56,143 bases of DNA from a virus. The stretch lies in the IMG/VR virus record IMGVR_UViG_3300046660_000277, positions 1 through 56,143 of that record. One strand, given 5' to 3'. Shown in pieces: positions 16,072-23,291 of the stretch. Below the pieces are notes generated by a model. The model worked only from the letters and a program-made list of their open reading frames with translations. It had not been told where the DNA came from and did no database searches. Made by a program: the position numbers and the translations under genes. Positions within the stretch are counted from its first letter, which is position 1, and each line of letters opens with the position of its first letter.

Positions 16072-16101
16072 TGTTGACAATCAACAAACGCTGTTTACAG
16101 T
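16072..16101 (+). promoter_or_regulatory. Operator-promoter 7
   Basis: TGTTGACAATCAACA (16072-16086), a perfect palindrome. TTGACA, 16-base spacer, TACAGT (16096-16101). Drives the small-gene operon starting at 16126. Confidence 0.8.
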
Positions 16102-16125
16102 AACCCGCGAACAGGAGCCGACCAG

Positions 16126-16365
16126 ATGCATAAGCCGCTCGCGCCATCCACGATTACCCCGCATCTGTTGCGGCAATTCCTCGATGGCGTGCTCGACACG
16201 TCGCGCCTGCCGGCGTTCCTGGCAGGCCAACTCGAGCAGATCGCGACCCGCATGCGTCGTCAGCGTGCCCGCTGGATCAAGCGCGAGACCAAGGCGCAGC
16301 GGTATCGCGCTGCCGCGCTCGCTGGTGGCGGTGCCCGTGAAGTGGCGCGGCGTCGGGGCCACTGA
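16126..16365 (+). CDS. Small basic hypothetical protein, 79 aa
   Basis: Has AGGAGCC upstream and its own operator-promoter. The C-terminal half is strongly basic (MRRQRARWIKRETKAQRYR), which suggests nucleic-acid binding. No family recognised. Confidence 0.6.
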   Translation: MHKPLAPSTITPHLLRQFLDGVLDTSRLPAFLAGQLEQIATRMRRQRARWIKRETKAQRYRAAALAGGGAREVARRRGH

Positions 16366-16366
16366 G

Positions 16367-16666
16367 ATGCAACCGATCCCGCTCGAACCCGGAATGCGCG
16401 TGCGCTGTGTGCGAACGGCGCAAGTTTCGAGAACGGTGATCGCGGGCGAGAATTACACCGTTCACGAGATTATCTCGCATGGACGGGTGACCCTCCGTGA
16501 GACCGACGGCCAATGGATTGCCAACCGCTTCAAACCGATCGTGCGCGTCAAGATGGGATCGGCGCGATCGGTTGGCGGTGCCCTGGTCAACGTCACGACA
16601 CGCGTTGGTAGCATCGAACTCGGTACGATGCGCACTCGTCATTGGATCGAACGCGCCCATGACTAA
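16367..16666 (+). CDS. Small hypothetical protein, likely SH3-like fold, 99 aa
   Basis: Starts two bases after the previous stop. The first 60 residues (MRVRCVRTAQVSRTVIAGENYTVHEI ... RVTLRETDGQWIANRFKPI) look like the small beta-barrel found in many phage proteins that start with a binding or transcription-like SH3 domain. Function unknown. Quoted motif is shortened; the barrel spans residues 9-60. Confidence 0.6.
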   Translation: MQPIPLEPGMRVRCVRTAQVSRTVIAGENYTVHEIISHGRVTLRETDGQWIANRFKPIVRVKMGSARSVGGALVNVTTRVGSIELGTMRTRHWIERAHD

Positions 16667-16805
16667 ATTCTACGATCCCCTGACCGAGCGCTGGCACACG
16701 ATGTACGCGGCGAAGCCCGCGCCCGTCACGATCGACCCGCCCGAGGACGATTACGCTCGGGGCGCGCGCCTGGTCCGCCAGACGTCGACACGGATCACAG
16801 CATGA
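16659..16805 (+). CDS. Small hypothetical protein, 48 aa
   Basis: ATG overlaps the end of the previous gene by eight bases; the stop overlaps the next start. Begins MTKFYDPLTERWHTMY. No family recognised; supported by packing only. Confidence 0.5.
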   Translation: MTKFYDPLTERWHTMYAAKPAPVTIDPPEDDYARGARLVRQTSTRITA

Positions 16806-17026
16806 GTGTGCAATACGTGAATCATCTGGCCCGCATTGCCGCGATGCATTCGGTTCGGCCGAATGTGCATTACGCGGCGGCGCTGAACGTTGAGCGCGCC
16901 CGCAGTTTCATGGAAACGCACCTTGGCTGCACAGCGCGGGAAGTCGCACAGCACCTTGGTGTTTCCGACGACCGCGCGCGGCGCCTGGTGCGCAGGATCC
17001 GTGCTGAATGGGTGGGGCGATGCTGA
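16802..17026 (+). CDS. Helix-turn-helix DNA-binding protein, 74 aa
   Basis: Residues ~37-70 (METHLGCTAREVAQHLGVSD then DRARRLVRRIRAEW) form a typical helix-turn-helix. The protein is small enough to be only a DNA-binding domain. It overlaps both neighbours. A regulatory role is likely; its target is unknown. Confidence 0.65.
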   Translation: MSVQYVNHLARIAAMHSVRPNVHYAAALNVERARSFMETHLGCTAREVAQHLGVSDDRARRLVRRIRAEWVGRC

Positions 17027-17100
17027 ATACGCGCGGCGCAATCGTGGTGTTGATCGTGGCAGCCGTGTCGGTGTGGTGCGGCATTGTGTGGGGGTTTTGA
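17020..17100 (+). CDS. Tiny membrane peptide, 26 aa
   Basis: The ATG overlaps the end of the helix-turn-helix gene. The product is one hydrophobic helix (AIVVLIVAAVSVWCGIVW). Too short for a family call; support is spacing and the absence of any other use of this gap. Confidence 0.4.
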   Translation: MLNTRGAIVVLIVAAVSVWCGIVWGF

Positions 17101-17102
17101 AC

Positions 17103-17372
17103 GTGGAAACGGTGCTCGTCTACTCTCATCGCTCGCCCTCTCGCGAACCCACCCTTTCGCCCGAACAGCTCCGCTTCCTACGCCTGCACCAAGACCATTT
17201 TGTCGAGCGCACGCAGAAGCTTTTCGAGGGCGCCATGATCCGCGCGACGTCGACGGGCGGCAAAACCGCAACGATCCGCCTCGACGAGTTGGAAAGCCTG
17301 GTCGGCGCGGGCCTGATGCGTCCGGATTGGGGCGGCGCATTTAAGGTGACGGTGGAAGGGGCGCAGTTGTGA
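17103..17372 (+). CDS. Small hypothetical protein, 89 aa
   Basis: GTG 17103 two bases after the previous stop; no strong ribosome site. Contains QLRFLRLHQDHFVERTQKL and a C-terminal winged-helix-like ATIRLDELESLVGAGLM. Its stop overlaps the next GTG. Confidence 0.55.
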   Translation: METVLVYSHRSPSREPTLSPEQLRFLRLHQDHFVERTQKLFEGAMIRATSTGGKTATIRLDELESLVGAGLMRPDWGGAFKVTVEGAQL

Positions 17373-17596
17373 CGACCTACCAGCATCCGCGCGGCGTGCA
17401 GTTGATCAATTGCGACTGTGAATATTGCCAACGCGCCGTTAGGCCGATCGTTTTGGAATTCATCGATGCGCCCGAACGCTGCACACAATGCGGATCTCGC
17501 GGAATGGAGCGCTACTGTTCGCGCCTAACCTGCGGCATGCCCGTACCCAATCGCCTCTACGGCGCCGAGATCAACCACGAAGGGGATGCGATATGA
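17369..17596 (+). CDS. Small zinc-ribbon-like protein, 75 aa
   Basis: Two cysteine groups, CDCEYC (15-20) and CTQCGSRGMERYC (38-50), have zinc-ribbon spacing. GTG start and stop overlap its neighbours. Function unknown, possibly nucleic-acid or protein binding. Confidence 0.6.
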   Translation: MTTYQHPRGVQLINCDCEYCQRAVRPIVLEFIDAPERCTQCGSRGMERYCSRLTCGMPVPNRLYGAEINHEGDAI

Positions 17597-18168
17597 ATGA
17601 GACTTGGCAGCACGATCAGACCAAGTTCAAAGGCCACGGCGTCCGCAAAGGCGACTGGATGCAGACCGTCACCGGCAAGCAGTTCTGGCCGCTGGATCCG
17701 CGTTCCGAGGAAGTCGACATCGAGGACATTGCAGGCGCCCTGTCCAAGCTCTGCCGTTACGGCGGGCAGTGCCTGCGGTTCTATTCGGTCGCCGAGCATT
17801 GCGTGCATGTGGCTGCGCACGCGCCGGTCGGGATGCAGCTCCCCGCGCTGATGCACGACGCCAGCGAAGCCTACCTGTCGGACGTCATTCGTCCGATCAA
17901 ATCGCACCTGACGAACTACCTCGAGATCGAAGCCGGCTTGGAACGCGTGATCTCCGAGCGATTTATGCTGCCCTGGCCAATGCCGGCGGAAGTGAAGCGC
18001 CTCGATACGGCAATTCTCGCCGACGAGCGTGACCAGGCGATGGCGCCGCCGCCCGTGCCGTGGTCGCAGACGACCGAACCGGCGATTGGCGTCGCGCTGC
18101 AGTTTTGGACGCCGGCGCGCGCGCGTGCGGAATTCCTGCTCGCGTTTCGTCGGTATGGAGGTCGCTAG
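17593..18168 (+). CDS. HD-domain phosphohydrolase, YfbR-like nucleotidase
   Basis: This 191-residue protein has the HD-domain metal ligands: VAEHCVHVA (His69, His72), LMHDASEAYLSDVIRPIK (His88-Asp89), and a later Asp in RLDTAILADERD. The layout resembles YfbR-type 5'-deoxynucleotidases, which dephosphorylate dNMPs and could steer nucleotide pools during phage replication. ATG overlaps the zinc-ribbon gene stop (ATGA in reverse order). The family is secure; the substrate is inferred. Confidence 0.82.
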   Translation: MNETWQHDQTKFKGHGVRKGDWMQTVTGKQFWPLDPRSEEVDIEDIAGALSKLCRYGGQCLRFYSVAEHCVHVAAHAPVGMQLPALMHDASEAYLSDVIRPIKSHLTNYLEIEAGLERVISERFMLPWPMPAEVKRLDTAILADERDQAMAPPPVPWSQTTEPAIGVALQFWTPARARAEFLLAFRRYGGR

Positions 18169-18169
18169 G

Positions 18170-18412
18170 ATGACTGACACCCGCAGAAAGAACGCCAATT
18201 GGAACGTCGGCGAGAAAATCACCGAGTGGGATCAATGCCAACTCGCCGTTCTGATGGACATCCGCGACGAATTGCAGGCGCTCCGCGCACTTGCCAGTTG
18301 CTACCGGATCCCGCGCGCGCTCGATGCCTGCATTGAGTTGGGCGTCGACCTGAGGCGCAAGAAACGCTTGGCTGCGAAAAAGCGCAAGGTCGCGAAACAA
18401 AGTGGACGCTGA
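18170..18412 (+). CDS. Small basic hypothetical protein, 80 aa
   Basis: ATG 18170 follows GGAGG by eight bases; an upstream in-frame ATG at 18155 overlaps that ribosome site. The C-terminus is Lys/Arg-rich (RRKKRLAAKKRKVAKQSGR). No family recognised. Confidence 0.6.
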   Translation: MTDTRRKNANWNVGEKITEWDQCQLAVLMDIRDELQALRALASCYRIPRALDACIELGVDLRRKKRLAAKKRKVAKQSGR

Positions 18413-18560
18413 GCGCATCCACGAGGCGGCTTGCCGCGCCGGCGCAACGGTCATGGGCGCCGAGGACGCGCCGCGGCACTACATCATGAACGCCGACGAG
18501 CTGCGGCGCTTCATGGCGTTGCTGCTTGCGCCGCCCTGCCCTGTGCCGCTGCCTAAATAA
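18402..18560 (+). CDS. Small protein ending in CPVPLPK, 52 aa
   Basis: GTG 18402 overlaps the previous gene by 11 bases. It runs MDAERIHEAACRAGATV to LLLAPPCPVPLPK. The last residues share the CPVPLP motif with 10666-10821 and the primase. It ends 23 bases before operator 8. Confidence 0.5.
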   Translation: MDAERIHEAACRAGATVMGAEDAPRHYIMNADELRRFMALLLAPPCPVPLPK

Positions 18561-18582
18561 ATGCGCCGTACCATCGATTTAA

Positions 18583-18612
18583 TGTTGACAATCAGCATGG
18601 CGTGTTTACTGT
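18583..18612 (+). promoter_or_regulatory. Operator-promoter 8
   Basis: TGTTGACAATCAGCA (18583-18597), TTGACA, 16-base spacer, TACTGT (18607-18612). The predicted start (about 18619) coincides with ATG 18620, so the mRNA should be leaderless. Confidence 0.8.
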
Positions 18613-18619
18613 TGGCGGC

Positions 18620-18838
18620 ATGGCTACTGGCGAAACAAAGAAACGGCTGTTGCTCTCGAAGTGGCGAACGCATCAGGAAGCCATGCAAGAGGACGTCGAC
18701 GGGCTCGCTTGGCAGGTTGAACAACTCGAAGCCGCGCTAACCGATGTGCGTTATTGGCTCCTGTCGGGGCTTGTACATCACCAATTGGTTTCTGATCCGC
18801 GGCAATTGCTGCGCAAGGTGGAAGATGCGCTGTCCTGA
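18620..18838 (+). CDS. Leaderless small hypothetical protein, 72 aa
   Basis: The ATG lies 37 bases after the start of operator 8, and no ribosome site precedes it. A helical, coiled-coil-like product (QEDVDGLAWQVEQLEAALTD). No family recognised. Confidence 0.65.
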   Translation: MATGETKKRLLLSKWRTHQEAMQEDVDGLAWQVEQLEAALTDVRYWLLSGLVHHQLVSDPRQLLRKVEDALS

Positions 18839-19010
18839 GTGCTGTTCTCATTGCTGGCGAAACGAGATTGACGTCGGCGTGGGCGTGATCTGCGACGAGT
18901 GGAAATGCGAGGAATGCGCGTGGGACGAGGATCAGGCTTTTCCCATGGCACCCCGAAATTGGAACGACTGGCTCAGTGAAGGACCGAAACCCGATGATTA
19001 CTGTTCATAA
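18825..19010 (+). CDS. Small zinc-ribbon protein, 61 aa
   Basis: MRCPECCSHCW and CDEWKCEECAW supply two cysteine pairs of zinc-ribbon type. It overlaps the previous gene by 14 bases and the next by 17. Function unknown. Confidence 0.6.
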   Translation: MRCPECCSHCWRNEIDVGVGVICDEWKCEECAWDEDQAFPMAPRNWNDWLSEGPKPDDYCS

Positions 19011-19266
19011 GCAACGGCTCGTTGTGACCGATGTGCAGACGTTATCGCTACCGTTCGACGCTGAACCGCTTTGCGTTCAAGAGCAGTTCGGCGAGCCCTG
19101 TCTTTGGTATCGGGTGAACACCGATATCACAGCGACTCAGTCGGTGCAGATTGCACTTTGTGGCACCGGTCATCCCTGCCCAGCGTCGTTCGACGGGAAA
19201 TACATCGGGACGGTTCTTTTGCACGGCGGATCGCTCGTGCTGCACGCATTCGCGAGGCGTCCATGA
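18994..19266 (+). CDS. Small beta-rich phage protein, DUF7352-like, 90 aa
   Basis: Contains QEQFGEPCLWYRVNTD, ALCGTGHPCP and YIGTVLLHGGSLVLHAF. This matches the pattern of a small phage protein family (resembling DUF7352) of unknown role. It overlaps the next gene by four bases. Confidence 0.6.
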   Translation: MITVHKQRLVVTDVQTLSLPFDAEPLCVQEQFGEPCLWYRVNTDITATQSVQIALCGTGHPCPASFDGKYIGTVLLHGGSLVLHAFARRP

Positions 19267-19814
19267 CAACCCACATCATGACCGACATCGAAACGCTCGG
19301 CACGCGCCCCGGCGCCGTGGTGATCTCCGCCGCGTTCGTGCGCTGCTCCGACGAAGCGCACATGGTCCTGAATCTGTCCATTCCCGACCAAGTCGCCTTG
19401 GGTATGGAAATCGATCCCGCAACACATGCCTGGTGGGGCGAGCAGGAAGCGAAATCGCCCGGTATTTGGTCGCGCGTCACTGAGAACCCCGTTCCCGTCG
19501 CGCAGGCGCTGCCGTACATTTCGAACTGGATCCAGTGGGCCGCCGGCGGCGACGATTGGCTGATCTGGTGCCACGGCGCGACGTTCGACTGTCCATTGCT
19601 GGACGAGTTTTACCGCCGCGCGGGCATGGTCTCGCCGTGGAAGTTCTGGCAGGTCCGCGACACGCGCACTCTGTACGACCTCGCCGGCATCAACCCGAAA
19701 GACTACGCCGTCCCGCCGCCGCACATCGCGCTCAATGACGCGTTGGGGCAGTCGCGCGCGCTGGTGGCAAGTCTGGCGATTCTGGCGCGGGCGCATCAGG
19801 TGGCGACATGCTGA
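19263..19814 (+). CDS. DnaQ-like 3'-5' exonuclease (Rv2179c/ExoX type)
   Basis: This 183-residue protein starts MTTHIMTDIETLGTRPGA, giving Exo I Asp8-Glu10. Then come WCHGATFDCPLLDEFYRR (Exo II Asp) and IALNDALGQSRALV (Exo III His-less Asp motif). The pattern fits the DEDD exonuclease group in phages (PF16473 type), which trim RNA or DNA 3' ends. The start overlaps the previous stop. Family well supported. Confidence 0.82.
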   Translation: MTTHIMTDIETLGTRPGAVVISAAFVRCSDEAHMVLNLSIPDQVALGMEIDPATHAWWGEQEAKSPGIWSRVTENPVPVAQALPYISNWIQWAAGGDDWLIWCHGATFDCPLLDEFYRRAGMVSPWKFWQVRDTRTLYDLAGINPKDYAVPPPHIALNDALGQSRALVASLAILARAHQVATC

Positions 19815-19930
19815 TTCCGAACCGCACGCTCGGCGATCTCCTGGCCAATCTTGGCGCTCTTGCGTTCGGCGTTGCACCTTGGGCTATTCCGATTGCGGTG
19901 GTGCTCGTTATCGTGGCGGTGCTGACATGA
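19808..19930 (+). CDS. Small membrane protein, 40 aa
   Basis: The ATG overlaps the exonuclease stop; the stop overlaps the next ATG. One long hydrophobic stretch (FGVAPWAIPIAVVLVIVAVL) at the C-terminus. No family recognised. Confidence 0.5.
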   Translation: MLIPNRTLGDLLANLGALAFGVAPWAIPIAVVLVIVAVLT

Positions 19931-20112
19931 CGCCTAAAGGCAGGCCGCATCCGTCTGGTCGACCGATCCGCATTCACCTAGTCAAAGGGCGTTCGATCTG
20001 GCGCATTCCGGACACTGAACCGAACGTGCCGCGCTTGCGGCCGCAGCGGCAGACCGTCGAGGCGATCGGCTTCATTCACAATTTCCACGAGGCGCCCGAC
20101 AATGACGCATGA
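19927..20112 (+). CDS. Small basic hypothetical protein, 61 aa
   Basis: Coupled on both sides (ATGA overlaps). Contains GRPHPSGRPIRIHLVKGRS. No family recognised. Confidence 0.55.
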   Translation: MTPKGRPHPSGRPIRIHLVKGRSIWRIPDTEPNVPRLRPQRQTVEAIGFIHNFHEAPDNDA

Positions 20113-20318
20113 CCATCTGCTACGCGCGCCCCGAGCGCCACGACCCGCACACGATCCGTTGCGCCGTCTGCCGTCTGGCGTGGGACATCGACGACCCGAT
20201 CGCGCCGAGTTGCCCCAAGCAGGTTACAGTGGCGTGCCCGCCTGCCCCGCCCCTCGCGCCCGAGCGGCTTCCGTTCGCCTCCGGCCTGCCGTTTGTTGAC
20301 TTTCAACATAAACGCTGA
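20109..20318 (+). CDS. Small zinc-finger-like protein whose end is coded by operator 9, 69 aa
   Basis: CAVCRLAWDIDDPIAPSCPK resembles a small zinc finger. The final residues PFVDFQHKR are encoded by operator-promoter 9 (20294-20324), so the C-terminus is shaped by the DNA element. No family recognised. Confidence 0.55.
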   Translation: MTICYARPERHDPHTIRCAVCRLAWDIDDPIAPSCPKQVTVACPPAPPLAPERLPFASGLPFVDFQHKR

Positions 20319-20324
20319 TACCGT
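20294..20324 (+). promoter_or_regulatory. Operator-promoter 9 (esterase operon), inside the end of a gene
   Basis: TGTTGACTTTCAACA (20294-20308), TTGACT, 17-base spacer, TACCGT (20319-20324). It lies inside the 3' end of 20109-20318 and drives 20385 and 20877. Confidence 0.75.
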
Positions 20325-20384
20325 GCGGACCAAATAAGCTTGGCTGCGGCCGGGCTGTTTCTCAGTTCCGAGTTCGGTCATGTA

Positions 20385-20876
20385 ATGCCAACCGCTCCCG
20401 AGCATGTAACCGTCGCAGATGGCGACGTTTTGACCGTCACGGCCGATGCCGGGAGCTACGGAACCGTGTTCGGCACCGCCGGCCAATGGACCGTTTCCGC
20501 CAAATCGCCATTGCGGGTCGGCCCCGGCCATTACCGCATCGAGACCGTCATCGGCACCGTGCGCCATGCCACGGACAGCCAGGCGGTCGCCGCGCTCAAA
20601 GCCACCCTTCCCCGCGCAACCGAAATCGTTTCCACGGCCGCCAATATCGCAGGAGCCATCGTGCTGCAGGACAAATTCAAGCGCCTCGCTGAGCGCGCCA
20701 AGGCCGTGCCGGCCAAGTTGGCGGCTCGAGCTGACAAGGTGAACGCGGCGTGGGACGCCCTCGAGGTGGACGGCGACGAGGCGTTCGACGGTCACGAGGC
20801 GATTCTGACCGATGCCGAACAGGGTGTCGCTGCGGCCAAGGATGCGCTGAACCAACTCACGAACGGAGCCTCGTAA
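20385..20876 (+). CDS. Hypothetical virion-associated protein sharing an N-terminal module with the esterase, 163 aa
   Basis: Residues 1-70 (MPTAPEHVTVADGDVLTVTA, later LRVGPGHYRIETVIGTVRH) resemble the start of the next gene product. The rest is helical (AERAKAVPAKLAARADKVNAAWDALE). The start at 20385 is chosen for similarity to the next protein's MPT start; no strong ribosome site is visible. Probably structural, linked to the esterase. Confidence 0.55.
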   Translation: MPTAPEHVTVADGDVLTVTADAGSYGTVFGTAGQWTVSAKSPLRVGPGHYRIETVIGTVRHATDSQAVAALKATLPRATEIVSTAANIAGAIVLQDKFKRLAERAKAVPAKLAARADKVNAAWDALEVDGDEAFDGHEAILTDAEQGVAAAKDALNQLTNGAS

Positions 20877-22448
20877 ATGCCGACAGTTTCAGGCGGTAAT
20901 TCGGTCGTTGTCGATCTGCTCCCCGGTCAGACGATGACCATCACGGCCGACGTCGCGGCCGGCATTGTTCGTTTTATCGGTCAGGAAGGCGCAGACGGTT
21001 CGGCCATCGCGGCCTCGAACAGCGTGATCACCCTGGCAAATAACACGCGTTTTATCGGACCGTTCCTTGCCCGCCGGCGCTACCGGATTGAGCCGTCATC
21101 GGGAACGATCCTGTACACGCTCCACGACGAGTCGGCGGCGTTCACTCTCTTGGGACGTCCCATTGGTTTTACGGCGATTCTCACCGACAGTCGTGGCGCG
21201 CAGATCCATTCGGATGCGACTGCGAAGCTTCGACAGACCACCTACAACCATTTCAATTGGGGTAATTGGCGTTCGGGCTCGCGCCTGTTCATCGTAGAAC
21301 AGGGTGTCAGCGGCAATCGCGCCGACCAGATGCTTGATCGCCTTCAGACTTGCATCGACAGCGGCGCCGGTCATCTCTACTTGCTCTGCGGCCTCAACGA
21401 CGTGTCGCAGGCGTTTTCCGGATACACCACAGTTAACACGATCGGCCCCAATCAGGGGGTTAATGTTAATCTTACGAACGTGGCCAATATTGCCGCACAG
21501 TTCATGCAGTATTGCGTTCAGCGTTTCATCAGTGCCGGCGGACGTATCGTTACGATCTGCCTCGACCCCGGTGCGGAAACGCTGGTGGCGTCGCAAATCG
21601 CCGCGCTCAATGAGTACAATCAGCGACTCAGGGATCTTGCGGAACTTTATCCCTGCATCGTTCTGTTCGATCTCGCGAAGGAAATGCGCGACCCTGCCGC
21701 CTCGTCCACCACGACCATTCGGTTCAAGTCGGGTTATGCGCAAGAGGCGTCCGGCAGCGGCATCCACGAAGGTCATTTGGGCGGCTACAAGGTCGGTATC
21801 GCGTTCGAAACTCACATTCGCGACAATTTCCCGGCGGTCTCGTTCCTCCCCACCGATGTCAACGAGATCACCACGATCTCGGTACTCAACCAGCTCGCCA
21901 ATCCGTTGTTCGTAACGGCAACCGGCGGAACGGTCGGACCAGGCGGCACGGGCACCGCGCCGGGCAACTGGACATTGGAGCGGGTGAACGGCGGCAGCGG
22001 CACGCAGACCGCGACCATCTCGGTTCAGGCGACATCGGACGGCGGTCCCGGTAATGAGGTCGTCGTGACGCCGACGTTTGCTGCGGCGGGCGATGCCTTC
22101 CGTCTGCGCCAGGATGGTGCGGCGGCCAATTTCAGCATCGGCGACATTATGCAGGCAATGTCCCGCATCACGGTTGACAGCGGTGGTACAGCGCTTGCCA
22201 CGGTGATCCTCGAGGTCATCTTTTTCGATGGTACGACCTCGTACACCGTTCAATGCGGAACCGCGCTCAATAACGTCGCGATCGGGACGGACGGTTTCAC
22301 GATCGACATGCGAACGGAAAAATTCACGGTGGTAGCCAAGTCGGGTTCGCCGACGATTTCGCTGCGGGTCTACATGCAGGGATCGGCCGCCGGCGCGGGA
22401 TCGGCGGTGCGCATCAAGCAGACGCAGATCCGAAAACGGACGTCGTAG
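20877..22448 (+). CDS. SGNH-hydrolase (esterase) protein, likely virion-associated
   Basis: This 523-residue protein has an N-terminal beta module (1-80), then an SGNH hydrolase: ILTDSRGAQ with nucleophile Ser105, QGVSGNR (block II), LCGLNDVSQ with Asn174 (block III) and GIHEGHLGGYKVG with His297 (block V). The C-terminal ~170 residues are Gly/Thr-rich and beta-like, as in phage fibres. SGNH domains in phage tails deacetylate surface polysaccharides. It sits outside the tail cluster, between accessory genes, under operator-promoter 9. The enzyme family is likely; virion location is inferred. Confidence 0.7.
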   Translation: MPTVSGGNSVVVDLLPGQTMTITADVAAGIVRFIGQEGADGSAIAASNSVITLANNTRFIGPFLARRRYRIEPSSGTILYTLHDESAAFTLLGRPIGFTAILTDSRGAQIHSDATAKLRQTTYNHFNWGNWRSGSRLFIVEQGVSGNRADQMLDRLQTCIDSGAGHLYLLCGLNDVSQAFSGYTTVNTIGPNQGVNVNLTNVANIAAQFMQYCVQRFISAGGRIVTICLDPGAETLVASQIAALNEYNQRLRDLAELYPCIVLFDLAKEMRDPAASSTTTIRFKSGYAQEASGSGIHEGHLGGYKVGIAFETHIRDNFPAVSFLPTDVNEITTISVLNQLANPLFVTATGGTVGPGGTGTAPGNWTLERVNGGSGTQTATISVQATSDGGPGNEVVVTPTFAAAGDAFRLRQDGAAANFSIGDIMQAMSRITVDSGGTALATVILEVIFFDGTTSYTVQCGTALNNVAIGTDGFTIDMRTEKFTVVAKSGSPTISLRVYMQGSAAGAGSAVRIKQTQIRKRTS

Positions 22449-22637
22449 CTAAGCGGCGACCTCGGCGCTGTCGTCAACATCGATTTCATACTCCATGATA
22501 ATCCAGTCATCCTCCAACGGCGAGGATCTTTGGATGCGCAGCGCGTCTCTTGCCTTCTCTGCTTTCTCAAGAGAAGAATAGATTGCCGTGGTGTTGTGCG
22601 CCTCTCTGCAATTGCGAGAAATGCCGTAAACTTTCAT
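22449..22637 (-). CDS. Small phage hypothetical protein (DUF7336-like), 62 aa
   Basis: MKVYGISRN, IYSSLEKAEKARDALR and WIIMEYEIDVDD match the layout of a short phage family with one beta-alpha-beta unit. It is a lone minus-strand gene, convergent with the esterase, with AAGGAA before the ATG and no phage operator. Function unknown. Confidence 0.6.
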   Translation of the reverse strand: MKVYGISRNCREAHNTTAIYSSLEKAEKARDALRIQRSSPLEDDWIIMEYEIDVDDSAEVAA

Positions 22638-22702
22638 GGTTCAATTCCTTGGGGTGACGAGCGCAAACCTACCCCACAATTTTGACCCACGCAACACTTT
22701 TA

Positions 22703-22733
22703 TGTTGACAATGAACATTCGTTGTTTCATTGT
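22703..22733 (+). promoter_or_regulatory. Operator-promoter 10
   Basis: TGTTGACAATGAACA (22703-22717), TTGACA, then CATTGT (22728-22733) after 17 bases. The predicted start coincides with ATG 22740, giving a leaderless mRNA. Confidence 0.75.
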
Positions 22734-22739
22734 CGCAGC

Positions 22740-22853
22740 ATGAAACACCCTCTCCCTACCAAAACTTATCAATATCTCCTGACGCTCCTGCTCACCGCGG
22801 GATGCTCATTCGCCGAGGCTGACGCGATCGCGCGCGAACAGGCCGCACGATGA
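22740..22853 (+). CDS. Leaderless small lipoprotein-like peptide, 37 aa
   Basis: The ATG is 37 bases after the start of operator 10. TYQYLLTLLLTAGCSFAEAD reads as a short signal with a lipobox-like TAGC. Its stop overlaps the next ATG. No family recognised. Confidence 0.55.
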   Translation: MKHPLPTKTYQYLLTLLLTAGCSFAEADAIAREQAAR

Positions 22854-22936
22854 AGTGGCTGGTCATCCTCGCGGTCGAGATCGGCGCATGTGCGGCGTTC
22901 GCGCATCACGTTTTCAGTCCAGTGGTGGGCTGGTAA
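22850..22936 (+). CDS. Tiny membrane peptide, 28 aa
   Basis: MKWLVILAVEIGACAAFA forms one hydrophobic helix. Coupled to the preceding gene by overlapping stop/start. Function unknown. Confidence 0.45.
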   Translation: MKWLVILAVEIGACAAFAHHVFSPVVGW

Positions 22937-22937
22937 A

Positions 22938-23291
22938 ATGACCACCCTTTACCGCACGCCGAATATCATCGTGGACAAACACGAATGGCATGTCGCCGTG
23001 GTCAAGCACTACGGCAAAACCGTGGTTCGCTATTGCTGGCGTCCCCTCTCCACGCGCGCCGCGCGGTGGCAGTCGATCGCCGTATGGGAAGGTCCGAAGC
23101 CGAAGCGGATTGGTCATGCGTTCCTGCGCTTTCGCGGACACATTCGCGAGGCGATGGGATACGAGCAGGCGCGCCTCGAGGCTTTGACGGGAGGAGTGGA
23201 CCGGACGCAATACGGGACTGTGCGCAAGCCGGCGGGGCGCAAGGATCCGCACCATCACGGGTTGGGATTGGCGAGCGGGCACGCGGCGTGA
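22938..23291 (+). CDS. Hypothetical protein, 117 aa
   Basis: Starts one base after the previous stop. Contains HEWHVAVVKHYGKTVVRYCW and a basic, His-rich C-terminus. Its stop overlaps the helicase GTG. No family recognised. Confidence 0.6.
   Translation: MTTLYRTPNIIVDKHEWHVAVVKHYGKTVVRYCWRPLSTRAARWQSIAVWEGPKPKRIGHAFLRFRGHIREAMGYEQARLEALTGGVDRTQYGTVRKPAGRKDPHHHGLGLASGHAA

Noticed and set aside
22985-23287. N-terminal extension of the SF2 helicase
   Set aside because: This frame overlaps the 117-residue gene entirely and reads as low-quality Arg/Ala-rich sequence; GTG 23288 fits the family start and is stop-coupled.
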